Both the position numbers and the translations under genes were made by a program. The notes under the pieces were generated by a model. That model ran no database searches. It was not told the DNA's origin and worked only from the letters and a program-made list of their open reading frames with translations. From NCBI RefSeq assembly GCF_024360925.2, contig NZ_CP113517.1, forward strand, positions 3,038,001-3,102,000: a stretch of DNA of 64,000 bases. The letters are read 5' to 3'. Shown in pieces: positions 19,487 through 28,766 of this stretch. The DNA comes from Methylomonas rapida. GTDB taxonomy: Bacteria; Pseudomonadota; Gammaproteobacteria; Methylococcales; Methylomonadaceae. Position 1 is the stretch's first letter. Each line of letters opens with the position of its first letter.

Positions 19487-19759
19487 TTACTGAACTGCGT
19501 CTTTCAGGGCTTTGCCGGCTTTGAAGGATGGCAATTTGGCGGCGGCAATGGTGATGGTTTCGCCGGTTTGAGGATTGCGGCCAGAGCGTTCGGCGCGCTC
19601 TTTCACTTCGAAGGTACCGAAGCCCACCAAAGCCACGGAATCGCCTGCTTTCAGTGCGGATTGGACTGATTGTGTGATGGCATCCAGGGCCCGGCCGGCG
19701 TCGGCTTTGGTCAGGTTGGCGTGGCTGGCGATGGCGTCGATGAGGTCGGATTTGTTCAT
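19487..19759 (-). CDS. HU-like DNA-binding protein
   Basis: 90 residues, the standard HU length. [11 protein letters not shown] at the start, [22 protein letters not shown] in the arm region and the C-terminal [11 protein letters not shown] match HU-beta/HupB. Convergent with traN and divergent from the cysteine desulfurase gene. A second HU/IHF-family gene lies at 5407, so the element brackets its transfer operon with two DNA-bending proteins. Confidence 0.9.
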   Translation of the reverse strand: MNKSDLIDAIASHANLTKADAGRALDAITQSVQSALKAGDSVALVGFGTFEVKERAERSGRNPQTGETITIAAAKLPSFKAGKALKDAVQ

Positions 19760-19826
19760 ATTAGTGTTGATTTAAGCTAGAAAAAAACTCGTGTAAAGTT
19801 AGTTCATTTTTGTAACAACTGAGTAC

Positions 19827-21095
19827 ATGCTCTTTAAGAAGCAAGCTACCAATATGAAGTATGCATCACTTCATATTCCAAGCGAAGGGATATATGATTG
19901 GCTTATTCCTAACAACAACCCATCAATCATTTTGGCGAACCGAATTTATCTAGACTACGCAGCGACCACCCCAATGGCGCCAGAGGCGGTTAAAGCGCTC
20001 TGCGGCAGCCTTACCTTAGGCGACAACTTCGCAAATCCCGCATCTTTGCAACATAATTTTGGTGAACGCGCCCATGAGCGGGTAGAAAACGCCAGAACAA
20101 AAATAGCGACTTGTCTAAAGGGTAAGCCCAGCGATTTGATATTCACATCCGGTGCAACAGAATCCAACAACCTAGCCATCAAAGGTATCGCGCTCGGTTA
20201 TCGAAATAAAGGTCAACATATCATTACTTCGGCAAGCGAACACAAGGCCGTATTAGATACCTGCAAGTATCTTGAATCGATAGGTTTTGGTGTCACTTAT
20301 CTGCGACCCGATATGAAAGGCAAAATCAGCGTTGACCAAGTTTTGTCAGCCATCACCAGCAAGACCATTCTGGTTTCGCTCATGCATGTCAATAATGAAA
20401 CAGGAGTCATTAACGACATTCATCAGCTTGCAAAAGCCCTTGAACAAAAAGATGTTTTTTTTCATGTCGACGCGGCTCAAAGCGCCGGCAAACTGTCCAT
20501 CGATTTATCCGAATCGCCGATCGATTTACTTTCGCTTTCTGGGCATAAATTTTACGGCCCTAAAGGTATTGGCGGCCTGTATGTCCGAAATCGAAAAAAG
20601 CTTAATCTCATCCCCTTGTTCCATGGCGGTGGCCAAGAACACGGCTTAAGGCCAGGTACCTTGCCGACCCACCAAATTGCCGGCATGGCAACAGCATTTG
20701 AACTGATCAACAACACTCGGGATGCGGATTATAAGCACGCAACTGCCTTAGCACGGGCATTGACCGAACAACTAAGCAAGCTAGGCGATGTCTATTTCAA
20801 CGGTGACCAAGAACAAAAGTTGCCTAATATCATCAATGTCAGTTTTGAACAGGTCAGCTCTGAATCTTTAATTATTGCACTGAGAGACGAAGTGGCTATC
20901 GCGTCCGGGTCGGCTTGCAACAGCGGCGCCGTCGAAGCATCGCACGTTTTACGATCCATGGGCATTGAAGGGGATAGACTTTATGGAGCGGTGCGCATCA
21001 GTTTTGGTCGCTACACCACCGTCGATGAAATTACCTGGGCCGGACAACGCATTGGTGAGGAAGTCACGCGTTTAAGGGAATTGGCATTAGAATAA
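19827..21095 (+). CDS. Cysteine desulfurase, DndA/SspA-like
   Basis: PLP-dependent class V aminotransferase fold that moves sulfur from cysteine to an active-site Cys, 422 residues. The PLP lysine is in SLSGHKFYGPKG (about 241), the His in SASEHK (139), the cofactor Asp in HVDAAQSAGK, and the persulfide Cys at about 364 in SGSACNSG. The N-terminus extends ~37 residues beyond the usual YLDYAATTP start; ATG 19854 is an alternative. The downstream phosphorothioation-associated methyltransferase begins at the stop codon. This supports a DNA phosphorothioation role rather than Fe-S assembly. Confidence 0.85.
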   Translation: MLFKKQATNMKYASLHIPSEGIYDWLIPNNNPSIILANRIYLDYAATTPMAPEAVKALCGSLTLGDNFANPASLQHNFGERAHERVENARTKIATCLKGKPSDLIFTSGATESNNLAIKGIALGYRNKGQHIITSASEHKAVLDTCKYLESIGFGVTYLRPDMKGKISVDQVLSAITSKTILVSLMHVNNETGVINDIHQLAKALEQKDVFFHVDAAQSAGKLSIDLSESPIDLLSLSGHKFYGPKGIGGLYVRNRKKLNLIPLFHGGGQEHGLRPGTLPTHQIAGMATAFELINNTRDADYKHATALARALTEQLSKLGDVYFNGDQEQKLPNIINVSFEQVSSESLIIALRDEVAIASGSACNSGAVEASHVLRSMGIEGDRLYGAVRISFGRYTTVDEITWAGQRIGEEVTRLRELALE

Positions 21096-23747
21096 ATGGC
21101 ACTATGGCTTAACCTCATGCTCGGCAAAAAAGTTCTCAATAATGTTTATTGGCATTACAGCCTGACGGTCTGTCAAGATTCCGAAGTACAACAGACAGTC
21201 AAAGCCGCCGAGGTTTTAGCCCATTTAAAACCAAGCCTTGATTACAACGTCATCAAGTATGACGGCAAATCCGAAATGCTGTCGTTGCTATGGTATCCGA
21301 ATTTCTTCGAAGAGCCATTCCCTGCCCTAGAGACGAGTTTTCGGATTGATCTGACAACGCAAAGAGTCGAAAAACGCAGTTATCAAACCTCGTTAAATCC
21401 GCCTATCTTGCATCGCAAGGAGTTATTACTCAGCGGCGATGCGCCGAACTATCAGCAATTTACTCAATTAACCGAGACTGCCGAACAACTGGGTTTATTC
21501 GACGATACCATCAGGATTGGCTTCAAACAAGCCTGGAACGCGTTAATCCGCGACAAGGGCTTTCAAATCATCGATTACCAATTTGTGCCGATTGGCAACG
21601 ATGAATCCAGCGATAGCCTAACCTTTGAATTTCTAGAAAGCACAAGCATTTCCCGGCATCTCACGGCGCTTTCCCGCAGTAATTTATCCGCGCCGATGCA
21701 ATGCCTGGCGCGTCACGGTTTTTTAGATGGCTCGTTAACTGTATTCGATTACGGTTGCGGCAAAGGCGACGACATTCGCAATCTTTCGGCAAACGATCTT
21801 ACCGTGTCCGGCTGGGACCCGCATTACGCGCCGGATCAACCAAAGCAAGCCGCCGACATTGTTAATTTGGGCTTTGTGATCAATGTCATCGAAAACTATC
21901 ATGAGAGACTGGAAGCATTGCTTGGCGCTTATAACCTGGCTAACCAAGTGCTAGTGGTTTCCGCCATGTTATTCAATCAAAACGCACTAAAAGGCCAAGC
22001 GTTTAACGATGGCGTCGTGACTCAACGCAATACCTTCCAAAAATACTATACCCAAAGCGAGCTCAAGGAATTTTTAACCGAGACATTAGAGACGGACGCG
22101 ATTCCTGTCGCTCCCGGTATCTTTTTTGTGTTTAAAAATCCAGATGCCGAACAGCGCTTTCTGCTCGGCAGGCAACGCAGCCAACGCAACGTTTTACGCT
22201 TATCGCATCGGCCCATTTCACCCGCTGAGCCAAAACTGTCTCGAAACGAGAAGAAATATCTGGCTTACAAACACCTTATCGATCCACTTTGGCAGAAAAT
22301 TCTGGAACTAGGGCGGTTACCCGACAAATCGGAAATCGATTCGCTGATCGAACTCACCGAAGCCTTTGGCAGCATCAGCAAAGCCATACGCTTTACGCTG
22401 GACAACAACGAAGCAGCGGTATTCGAACAAGCCCGACAAAGCAAAATCGAAGACTTAATCACCTATTTCGCACTACAGGCCTTTTCCAAGCGCAAGCCGT
22501 ACAAACAGTTGGAAGCAGGGCTGCAAAAAGACATCAAGGCCTTTTTTGGCGATTATCAAAATGCCATCGAGACAGCCAGATCGATTTTATTCAAAATCAG
22601 CCATGCCGAGCTCATTGCCGAAGCCTGCCAACACGCGACAGAACAAGGTCTAGGATTTCTGGATGAAGGCGAGGCTCTCCATCTGCACACCCGCATGGTT
22701 CAGGAATTGCCGGCTTTGCTGCGGATATACATTGGCTGTGCCACGCTTTTGTATGGCGATATCGAACAAACGGATTTAATCAAAATTCATATCCAATCCG
22801 GCAAATTAAGCCTGATGCGCTATGACGACTTTGAGAATCAAGCCATCCCGCGCTTGCTGGAGCAGGTCAAAATCAATCTGCGAGAGCAAACGTTCGATCT
22901 ATACGAGTACGGCGACGCTTTTGAACCCACTAATCTGTATTTAAAATCCCGCTATATCAACGAGGAATTTCCGCACTTCGCCGAGCAGCTCAATTTTGAT
23001 GAGCAATTACAAGCATTAAACCTATTTGACTTGAGCGGTTATGGACCAAAACCAGAAGAGTTTCGGCAAACTTTAGCCCGCGCTCGCTGGGAAATTGATG
23101 GTTTTGACCTGATTCGTAGTCGTTCAATACCAGAACTCGATGAGCAGTGTGGAAGCAATCTGACTTATCGGCAACTGATCGAATGCGGAGAAACTCAACA
23201 AGCAACGGGTATATCCAATCTCCCCAAACAAGCCCATAGCTATAATGCGCTATACGATCTGGCGGTCAATATAATCGACCCCGTGATCGATTATTTTGGC
23301 ATGATCAGACTAACTTACGGTTTTTGTTCGCATGAATTGAGTAAGCACATTAAAAAACGCGTGGCGCCTAAACTCGATCAACATGCCGCGCATGAAGTGA
23401 ACACCCAAAAAAATCACATTTGCCCGAGGCTTGGCGCTGCGGTTGATTTCATTGTCGACGATGAAAACATGCGAGAAGTCGCCGATTGGATTAGCGAAAA
23501 TACGCCTTATGACCGGCTGTACTTTTATGGCGAGAATCGCCCCATCCATGTCAGCTTCGGCCCCGAACAAAAAAGAGAATATGTGGATTTAGTCATAACT
23601 GACTCAGGGCGGCAGGTTCCGCGAAAACGACAACGAAACTTATCTAAAAATCGTACAATCATTGCGACGTTTGATTGCTTAAAAATTCAAGCATCTCTTC
23701 GTTATGCACCCGAGCGTAAATCTCTTCGACCGACAATGTCAGGTTAA
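21096..23747 (+). CDS. DNA phosphorothioation-associated putative methyltransferase
   Basis: 883 residues, directly after the desulfurase stop. The class I methyltransferase core has FDYGCGKGDD at about 217-226, SGWDPHY and VVNLGFVINVIE, and is preceded by TSISRHLTALSRSNLSAP. This combination is characteristic of the family named for its neighbourhood to dnd genes (TIGR04096, from memory). The long C-terminal half is helical and less familiar. The last ~30 codons overlap, tail to tail, the Uma2 gene at 23659, so the original stop may have been lost. Confidence 0.8.
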   Translation: MALWLNLMLGKKVLNNVYWHYSLTVCQDSEVQQTVKAAEVLAHLKPSLDYNVIKYDGKSEMLSLLWYPNFFEEPFPALETSFRIDLTTQRVEKRSYQTSLNPPILHRKELLLSGDAPNYQQFTQLTETAEQLGLFDDTIRIGFKQAWNALIRDKGFQIIDYQFVPIGNDESSDSLTFEFLESTSISRHLTALSRSNLSAPMQCLARHGFLDGSLTVFDYGCGKGDDIRNLSANDLTVSGWDPHYAPDQPKQAADIVNLGFVINVIENYHERLEALLGAYNLANQVLVVSAMLFNQNALKGQAFNDGVVTQRNTFQKYYTQSELKEFLTETLETDAIPVAPGIFFVFKNPDAEQRFLLGRQRSQRNVLRLSHRPISPAEPKLSRNEKKYLAYKHLIDPLWQKILELGRLPDKSEIDSLIELTEAFGSISKAIRFTLDNNEAAVFEQARQSKIEDLITYFALQAFSKRKPYKQLEAGLQKDIKAFFGDYQNAIETARSILFKISHAELIAEACQHATEQGLGFLDEGEALHLHTRMVQELPALLRIYIGCATLLYGDIEQTDLIKIHIQSGKLSLMRYDDFENQAIPRLLEQVKINLREQTFDLYEYGDAFEPTNLYLKSRYINEEFPHFAEQLNFDEQLQALNLFDLSGYGPKPEEFRQTLARARWEIDGFDLIRSRSIPELDEQCGSNLTYRQLIECGETQQATGISNLPKQAHSYNALYDLAVNIIDPVIDYFGMIRLTYGFCSHELSKHIKKRVAPKLDQHAAHEVNTQKNHICPRLGAAVDFIVDDENMREVADWISENTPYDRLYFYGENRPIHVSFGPEQKREYVDLVITDSGRQVPRKRQRNLSKNRTIIATFDCLKIQASLRYAPERKSLRPTMSG

Positions 23748-24246
23748 TCGATTCAAAAGTTACTTCATCTCCCAGAAAGTAGTGTCTTGGCAACCAAGAT
23801 TCATTTCTTCGAATCACCTGAATATCAATATAATCCTGCTCGATCAATACATACTCTTGTAAGCTAGCAATATTGATATAGGAAAGCAATTTAACCGTTT
23901 CATCCATTTTGCGCGTAGCCTTCGACAACACCTCGACAATAATGATGGGTGACTCCACATAATACGGCTGGGATTCATCGAAGTGGCAATCGACACTGAC
24001 ATCCGGATAAAAAAAGTTTGAGCCTGCTTTGACCTTCATGTCTGATCCGAAGGGTTCGCAAGGAGAACCTTCTAAATGGTTTCCAAACTTTCTGTAAAGA
24101 TTGCCTGCAATTCGCTCATGGTTTGCGCTGGCACCAGCCATTGCATAGACACAACCATCGATCAGCTCGTGTTTTACATCGCTGATTAATTCGCCTTGCA
24201 AGTAGTCTTGTTCGGTAACTATGTTTATATTTTTGGGCTTCAACAC
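23659..24246 (-). CDS. Uma2-family putative nuclease
   Basis: PD-(D/E)xK-fold Uma2 protein, 195 residues. VKHELIDGCVYAMAGAS at the N-terminus, then the acidic catalytic segment FYPDVSVDC and IIIVEVLSKATRKMDETVKLLSYINIASLQEYVLI. Start is GTG 24246, preceded by AGAGGGGGAC. Last gene of a minus-strand run of defence-type genes. Function of Uma2 proteins is not established; they are common in multi-copy families. Confidence 0.75.
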   Translation of the reverse strand: MLKPKNINIVTEQDYLQGELISDVKHELIDGCVYAMAGASANHERIAGNLYRKFGNHLEGSPCEPFGSDMKVKAGSNFFYPDVSVDCHFDESQPYYVESPIIIVEVLSKATRKMDETVKLLSYINIASLQEYVLIEQDYIDIQVIRRNESWLPRHYFLGDEVTFESINLTLSVEEIYARVHNEEMLEFLSNQTSQ

Positions 24247-24281
24247 AGATTGTCCCCCTCTTTTATTCTATTCATCTCAAA

Positions 24282-27188
24282 TCAGACATCGTTCAGATCA
24301 TCCGGATCAATCACGGCCTTTAGCCGAGCAAATGTCCGCAAATCTTCTGTTGCAGGCATGGTCTGATAGTCAGGATTGTTTGCGATCAACTCATATTGGC
24401 CCGATCCCCGTTTTCGTACATATCGCAATACATATTGATCGTCTCCGGAAACATCCTGCCGTTCAATCGCCACGATCTGATTGCTAATGCTTCCCGCATT
24501 ATCGGGGGTAATTACTTCGAGCAAAAGATAGTCGCCATCCTTGATTGGATTTTTGCCGCCATCCATCGAATTACCGGTCGCGTGCGCAATGAAATGCCTG
24601 TTCGCATCCAGGTGACCATATTGCTCCGGCAACGAGACCTTGCGAACAGTCTCTTCATCGTGTTCACTGACTTTAAAGTGGCCGCAGGCGATTTTCAAAT
24701 CCGGAAAGTAGGGAATGCGCTGTTTTCTGGCTTTTTCGATGCTAATGACATTGGCTTTAGGCTCGGATTGAATGGGCTGTTTTTTCTCCGGCCTTGCTTC
24801 GTACTGCATATAGCGATAATCGATTAATTCACCGACAAATTCCAGAAATATGTCAATTTCGGTTTCCGGTATATTGCCTTGGAAAATCAATCGATCATTT
24901 TCGACTTTGAAGAAAGCCCGGCTGGCATTCCTAATATTGCCGCCTGTCCAGGCATTGATAGGATTATCCATCCAGTACCGATACCAACGCTTTAGGTGTT
25001 TGTCATCCAATTGATTGAGCCCCCTGAAACGATCCGGCAAATCGGAAAGCAATGCTCGTCGGCGCTGAATAACATTAAAACTGGTTACGGCTAATTCGGT
25101 AATATCGACTGCCTGTTGGAAGCCGTCAAGTTCGATTAATGCTTCCAAAAGCACGATTTTATAAGACTTGGTTAGAGTGGTGGTTTCAAGCTCTTTGAAG
25201 AACGCTTGAAAGCGTTGCAAACACTGCCTTTGTTCAGTCGACAGGTCATGCTCGGCATCGACAAATGCCAACCACTGGCCATGATGCTGACGGATCGCCT
25301 GGACATCGCCATCCGCTTGATAAAATTCCGCTAATGTCGGCCGGCGTTCCTTTGCTTCTTTCAGCGAACGATAAAACTGCTCCTGAGTATCGATGTTTGT
25401 GGCGATCAGTTTTGCCAAAAAATCGATGGCATCAAGGTCGTAGTTGACGAAACAGCCTTGTGGAAGTTTTAGAGTGCCCGTTTGAACTTGTCTTATAAAC
25501 TCACCCCGCTCCTTTTTCGACACTCCGATTTTGAACAAGGCTTCGGGCTTGCGAAAGAAGCTAACGTGGTTGCCGATAAAGTCCAACACCACTAGCTTTT
25601 CTTTCAAAGAATGCGTCCTGAGGCCTCGCCCCAATTGCTGCAGAAAAATGATTTTAGAATCGGTGGGCCTTAACATTAACACCGTGTCGATGGCGGGCAA
25701 ATCAACACCTTCATTGAACAAGTCGACGGAAAAAATAATGTCGATTTCGGCTTGCTCTAATTTTGATAGTGCGTCATTGCGGCGGATATTGGAATCGCTA
25801 TGCACGGAAACCGCCTTATAACCGTGATCCCGAAAATAATCGGCCATATAATCCGCGTGCTTTTTAGAAATACAAAACGCCAATGTTCTGGTTTGTTTCG
25901 ACGCTTCCCAGCGTTGCAACGCATGTTTGGCGCGCCGCGTGGTCGCCAACTTATTCTGCAATTGTTCGGGATCGAACTTGCCATTCCGCCAAGGAATGCT
26001 TTGGTAATCGACCTCTTGGTCGGCTATTCCGTAATAACTGAAAGGTGACAACAGACCGGAATTGATGCCGTCGAACATATCCCGGCGGTAGACCAGGTTA
26101 TCGTCACAAAGCGCCAGAATATCGGCCTGATCGGTTCGTTCCGGAGTGGCAGTCAATCCCAACAAAAAACGCGGCTGGAAATGGTTCAATAATTGGCGGT
26201 AGGTTTGCGCGGCGGCATGGTGAAATTCGTCGACGACGATGTAATCGAAATGGTCTGCCGCGAATTTATGCAAATGATGTGCTTTACCCAAGGTCTGGAT
26301 CGAAGCAAACAGCATATCCGCTTCAAGTTGATGCTCTAATCCGCTATAACGGGCCACCTTATCTTCGGGACGTATGCGAACAAAGGTATATTCAGCCTGC
26401 GTCAGAATTTCTTCCCGATGGGCGACGAATAACACTTTTTCACTGGCTAACTGCACGCTATCAAACGCAGCCAACCAGGTTTTTCCAAGCCCTGTCGCCA
26501 TGACAACCAGTCCGCGTTTATAACCTTCAATTCGCGTCTGTTTCAGTGCAAGCAGTGCCGCCCGCTGAATGGCATTGGGTTCTGGGGGCAATAACGGTTC
26601 TTCTGGCTCTAATTCAGGAAACAGCAGGACCGGCTGATGTTCAAACTGCTTTTGATAGACCGCTATCCAAGCATTCGAAAGCCGTTGGGTATTTTCGTGA
26701 AAATAAATAGCTTCGAATTTCCGGCAAATCTCGGCAAATCTCGCCGGATTTTCTTCCAGCTCGACTTTTAAATTCCATTCCAAGCCTTGATTTAATGCGG
26801 AACTTGAGATGTTGCTAGAGCCAACATAAGCGTGGCCGCTTTTTTCTCCGTGTTCGCCGGAAAAGGTAAAGATATAGGCTTTCATGTGAAAGCTTTGCTT
26901 GCCGCGCGTTTCAAAGATTCGAATGTCGGCGCCGGATTCTTGCAGCAGCAACAAATGGCGCAAAGCCATCGGTTCGGTAACGTTCAGATAATCACCGGTC
27001 AAAATACGCATTTCAACGCCCCGATCCAGCGCATCGATCAGGGCATCGAGTATCAACCGTAAACCGCTTTGCCGAATAAAAGAAACCGTAATATCGATTC
27101 TTTTGGCTGAATTGATGTCATTGATCAGCTTTGGCCGAAAGGGGTCCTCGCCACCCGTGATCAAATATTGATGGTTGTTTGCCGTCAT
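24282..27188 (-). CDS. PLD-nuclease/DEAD helicase with DUF3427-like C-terminus
   Basis: 968 residues. Phospholipase-D-type nuclease domain at 1-165 (HMK at 101-103, GSSNIS at 123-128). Superfamily 2 helicase with Walker A ATGLGKT near 231-237, DEFHH, LTATPERTD and QLGRGLR. A C-terminal region of the DUF3427 type follows, with HATGNSMDGGKNPIKDGD near 880, a LexA/S24-like Ser-box fold. This architecture occurs in defence islands and is likely a DNA-restricting enzyme. The start overlaps the upstream methyltransferase stop (ATGA), so the two are translationally coupled. Confidence 0.82.
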   Translation of the reverse strand: MTANNHQYLITGGEDPFRPKLINDINSAKRIDITVSFIRQSGLRLILDALIDALDRGVEMRILTGDYLNVTEPMALRHLLLLQESGADIRIFETRGKQSFHMKAYIFTFSGEHGEKSGHAYVGSSNISSSALNQGLEWNLKVELEENPARFAEICRKFEAIYFHENTQRLSNAWIAVYQKQFEHQPVLLFPELEPEEPLLPPEPNAIQRAALLALKQTRIEGYKRGLVVMATGLGKTWLAAFDSVQLASEKVLFVAHREEILTQAEYTFVRIRPEDKVARYSGLEHQLEADMLFASIQTLGKAHHLHKFAADHFDYIVVDEFHHAAAQTYRQLLNHFQPRFLLGLTATPERTDQADILALCDDNLVYRRDMFDGINSGLLSPFSYYGIADQEVDYQSIPWRNGKFDPEQLQNKLATTRRAKHALQRWEASKQTRTLAFCISKKHADYMADYFRDHGYKAVSVHSDSNIRRNDALSKLEQAEIDIIFSVDLFNEGVDLPAIDTVLMLRPTDSKIIFLQQLGRGLRTHSLKEKLVVLDFIGNHVSFFRKPEALFKIGVSKKERGEFIRQVQTGTLKLPQGCFVNYDLDAIDFLAKLIATNIDTQEQFYRSLKEAKERRPTLAEFYQADGDVQAIRQHHGQWLAFVDAEHDLSTEQRQCLQRFQAFFKELETTTLTKSYKIVLLEALIELDGFQQAVDITELAVTSFNVIQRRRALLSDLPDRFRGLNQLDDKHLKRWYRYWMDNPINAWTGGNIRNASRAFFKVENDRLIFQGNIPETEIDIFLEFVGELIDYRYMQYEARPEKKQPIQSEPKANVISIEKARKQRIPYFPDLKIACGHFKVSEHDEETVRKVSLPEQYGHLDANRHFIAHATGNSMDGGKNPIKDGDYLLLEVITPDNAGSISNQIVAIERQDVSGDDQYVLRYVRKRGSGQYELIANNPDYQTMPATEDLRTFARLKAVIDPDDLNDV

Positions 27189-27793
27189 TTAACGTGTTTT
27201 CTTGCGAAGACATTCAACCATGTTTGGAAACCGCTTCTTAAAGGTTTTGTTTCAGTGAATATTTCTACAATCTGCAACTCCGCATACTCGGCAAGCAGCT
27301 TAGACATACTAGCTTCCGTGTAATCGTTAAAAAAACGTCCTCGTTCATCAATACGCTCGTCCGTTCCATACTTGAACGACATATAGATAATGCCATTAGG
27401 TTTCAACGCCTTGGTCATTCTTTGCATCACACCACCCATTGCCGATTTAGGGCAATGCAGTAGGCTGGCACAAGCCCAAATACCATCAAATGCTTCTAAA
27501 TAATCAATCTCTTGGAATGACAGATTCTCCACCGGTTGACCAATGAATTCACTGGCGAGATTTGCTAACTCATCAGAAGCATCGACTGCAGTGATTGAAC
27601 AACCATGAGCGAGAAAAAACCGACTATCACGACCAGAACCGCAGCCTAAATCTAAGATATGGCCGCCTTCAGGAATATGATTCAAGAAAAGATTGCGGAT
27701 ATTTGAAACATCCAAATCAACAGTTTCCGCAACATATTGGGGGGCTTGCGTATTATAGAAATCCAGAGTTCTGTTAGATTTTTCGTCCATCAT
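27185..27793 (-). CDS. Class I SAM-dependent methyltransferase
   Basis: 202 residues from ATG 27793 (AGGAAAA upstream); a longer frame from 27844 would overlap the HEPN gene. SAM-binding motif ILDLGCGSGRDSRFFLAHG, then the acidic loop AVDASDEL and the motif IWACASLLHCPKSAM. No target-recognition domain is visible, so small-molecule, protein or DNA substrates are all possible. Coupled to the PLD-helicase gene by a four-base overlap, which suggests a joint function. Confidence 0.7.
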   Translation of the reverse strand: MMDEKSNRTLDFYNTQAPQYVAETVDLDVSNIRNLFLNHIPEGGHILDLGCGSGRDSRFFLAHGCSITAVDASDELANLASEFIGQPVENLSFQEIDYLEAFDGIWACASLLHCPKSAMGGVMQRMTKALKPNGIIYMSFKYGTDERIDERGRFFNDYTEASMSKLLAEYAELQIVEIFTETKPLRSGFQTWLNVFARKHVK

Positions 27794-27809
27794 CAATTTT
27801 CCTAAAAGC

Positions 27810-28277
27810 CTATGATTTATTGATGTATGGCTTAACAAAATCAACCACGGTCTTCAGCACATCCAGAAGTTGTATCGACAATTCAAGCGCTTTATTCAAG
27901 ACTTCCGCTTGCATACTCGGGTCATCCGGATAATCATGTGAAAAAGCGTTTCTTATTTCTCGCATCAACAGCCAATTGTCCGCAGAAGGAATGGCACCGA
28001 TTTTTTCCAGTCGGTAAAGCTTGTCGATAAAAGCTTTCAAATCGCCGGGCTCTTTAGTCAGCTCCAGAACCGCTGGAAATAATTTTGCCCCCATTGCGTC
28101 TTGTAACTTGGCAAAGCGGGTTGAAAATTGATCGAGAATGGCCAAATCGATATCGCTCAATTGAGCCAGAGTTTGTTCCGACAAAGGCCGGTGTTTTTGA
28201 AGCTCTGTCATAGCCCAGCGTAAGCGATCGGCATGACGATCACAAACCTTGATGATTTCAACTAATGATTCGTTCAT
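27810..28277 (-). CDS. HEPN-domain protein (HepT-like)
   Basis: 155 residues, all-helical. The HEPN RNase motif RNxxxH is present as RNAFSH near 110, followed by DYP. It follows a MNT nucleotidyltransferase gene with a four-base overlap, the typical order for HEPN/MNT toxin-antitoxin pairs. In those the MNT partner AMPylates and silences the HEPN RNase. Slightly longer than the common ~140-residue HepT. Confidence 0.82.
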   Translation of the reverse strand: MNESLVEIIKVCDRHADRLRWAMTELQKHRPLSEQTLAQLSDIDLAILDQFSTRFAKLQDAMGAKLFPAVLELTKEPGDLKAFIDKLYRLEKIGAIPSADNWLLMREIRNAFSHDYPDDPSMQAEVLNKALELSIQLLDVLKTVVDFVKPYINKS

Positions 28278-28582
28278 CGCAGCATGATCCCGGTTTGTTT
28301 GGCTATTCGATAAACCGATAATTCCAACGAACTATCTAGCCGACGCAAAACCACGTCAATTTTTTGTTCACCCATTTTTTTATGTAAATCTCTTAGAAAC
28401 TGTAACTTGGCCATCACTAAATCGGCGATATTTTGTATTGAGGGCTCTATATATAAATCGATATCACCACCTTTGGCTTGGTCGTTTACCCGTGACCCAA
28501 ATAACCAAATATGCACATCCGAGCCAAAATATTTTTCAGCGGTTTCACAAATAATATGCTTTTGTATTTGGGTTATGCGCAT
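28274..28582 (-). CDS. MNT-family nucleotidyltransferase (MntA-like antitoxin)
   Basis: 102 residues, with the minimal nucleotidyltransferase signature GSRVNDQAKGGDIDLYI (GSx10DxD). The family antitoxin AMPylates its HEPN partner. Overlaps the downstream HEPN gene by four bases. Heads a minus-strand series HEPN - methyltransferase - PLD helicase. Confidence 0.85.
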   Translation of the reverse strand: MRITQIQKHIICETAEKYFGSDVHIWLFGSRVNDQAKGGDIDLYIEPSIQNIADLVMAKLQFLRDLHKKMGEQKIDVVLRRLDSSLELSVYRIAKQTGIMLR

Positions 28583-28766
28583 ACATTTACTGTATTTATA
28601 TTTCTAATACCAGGCATTTTCAGTATGGTAGATTCTAAAGATACGCGCTGCGTACCCTACCTCTTAGTCAATCAAAAGCCACGCAATTGGAAAAAGAATC
28701 ATGAAACACACCAAGCTAAAACTAAAAGTATTTTAGATACCGCCCAATGTGCATACAAACCTTTCG

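Noticed and set aside
28583..28766. Small plus-strand frames between the MNT gene and the Mrr-like gene
   Set aside because: No ribosome site or protein-like composition; this gap holds only the divergent leader region and half of a repeat (GCTGCGTACCCTAC).
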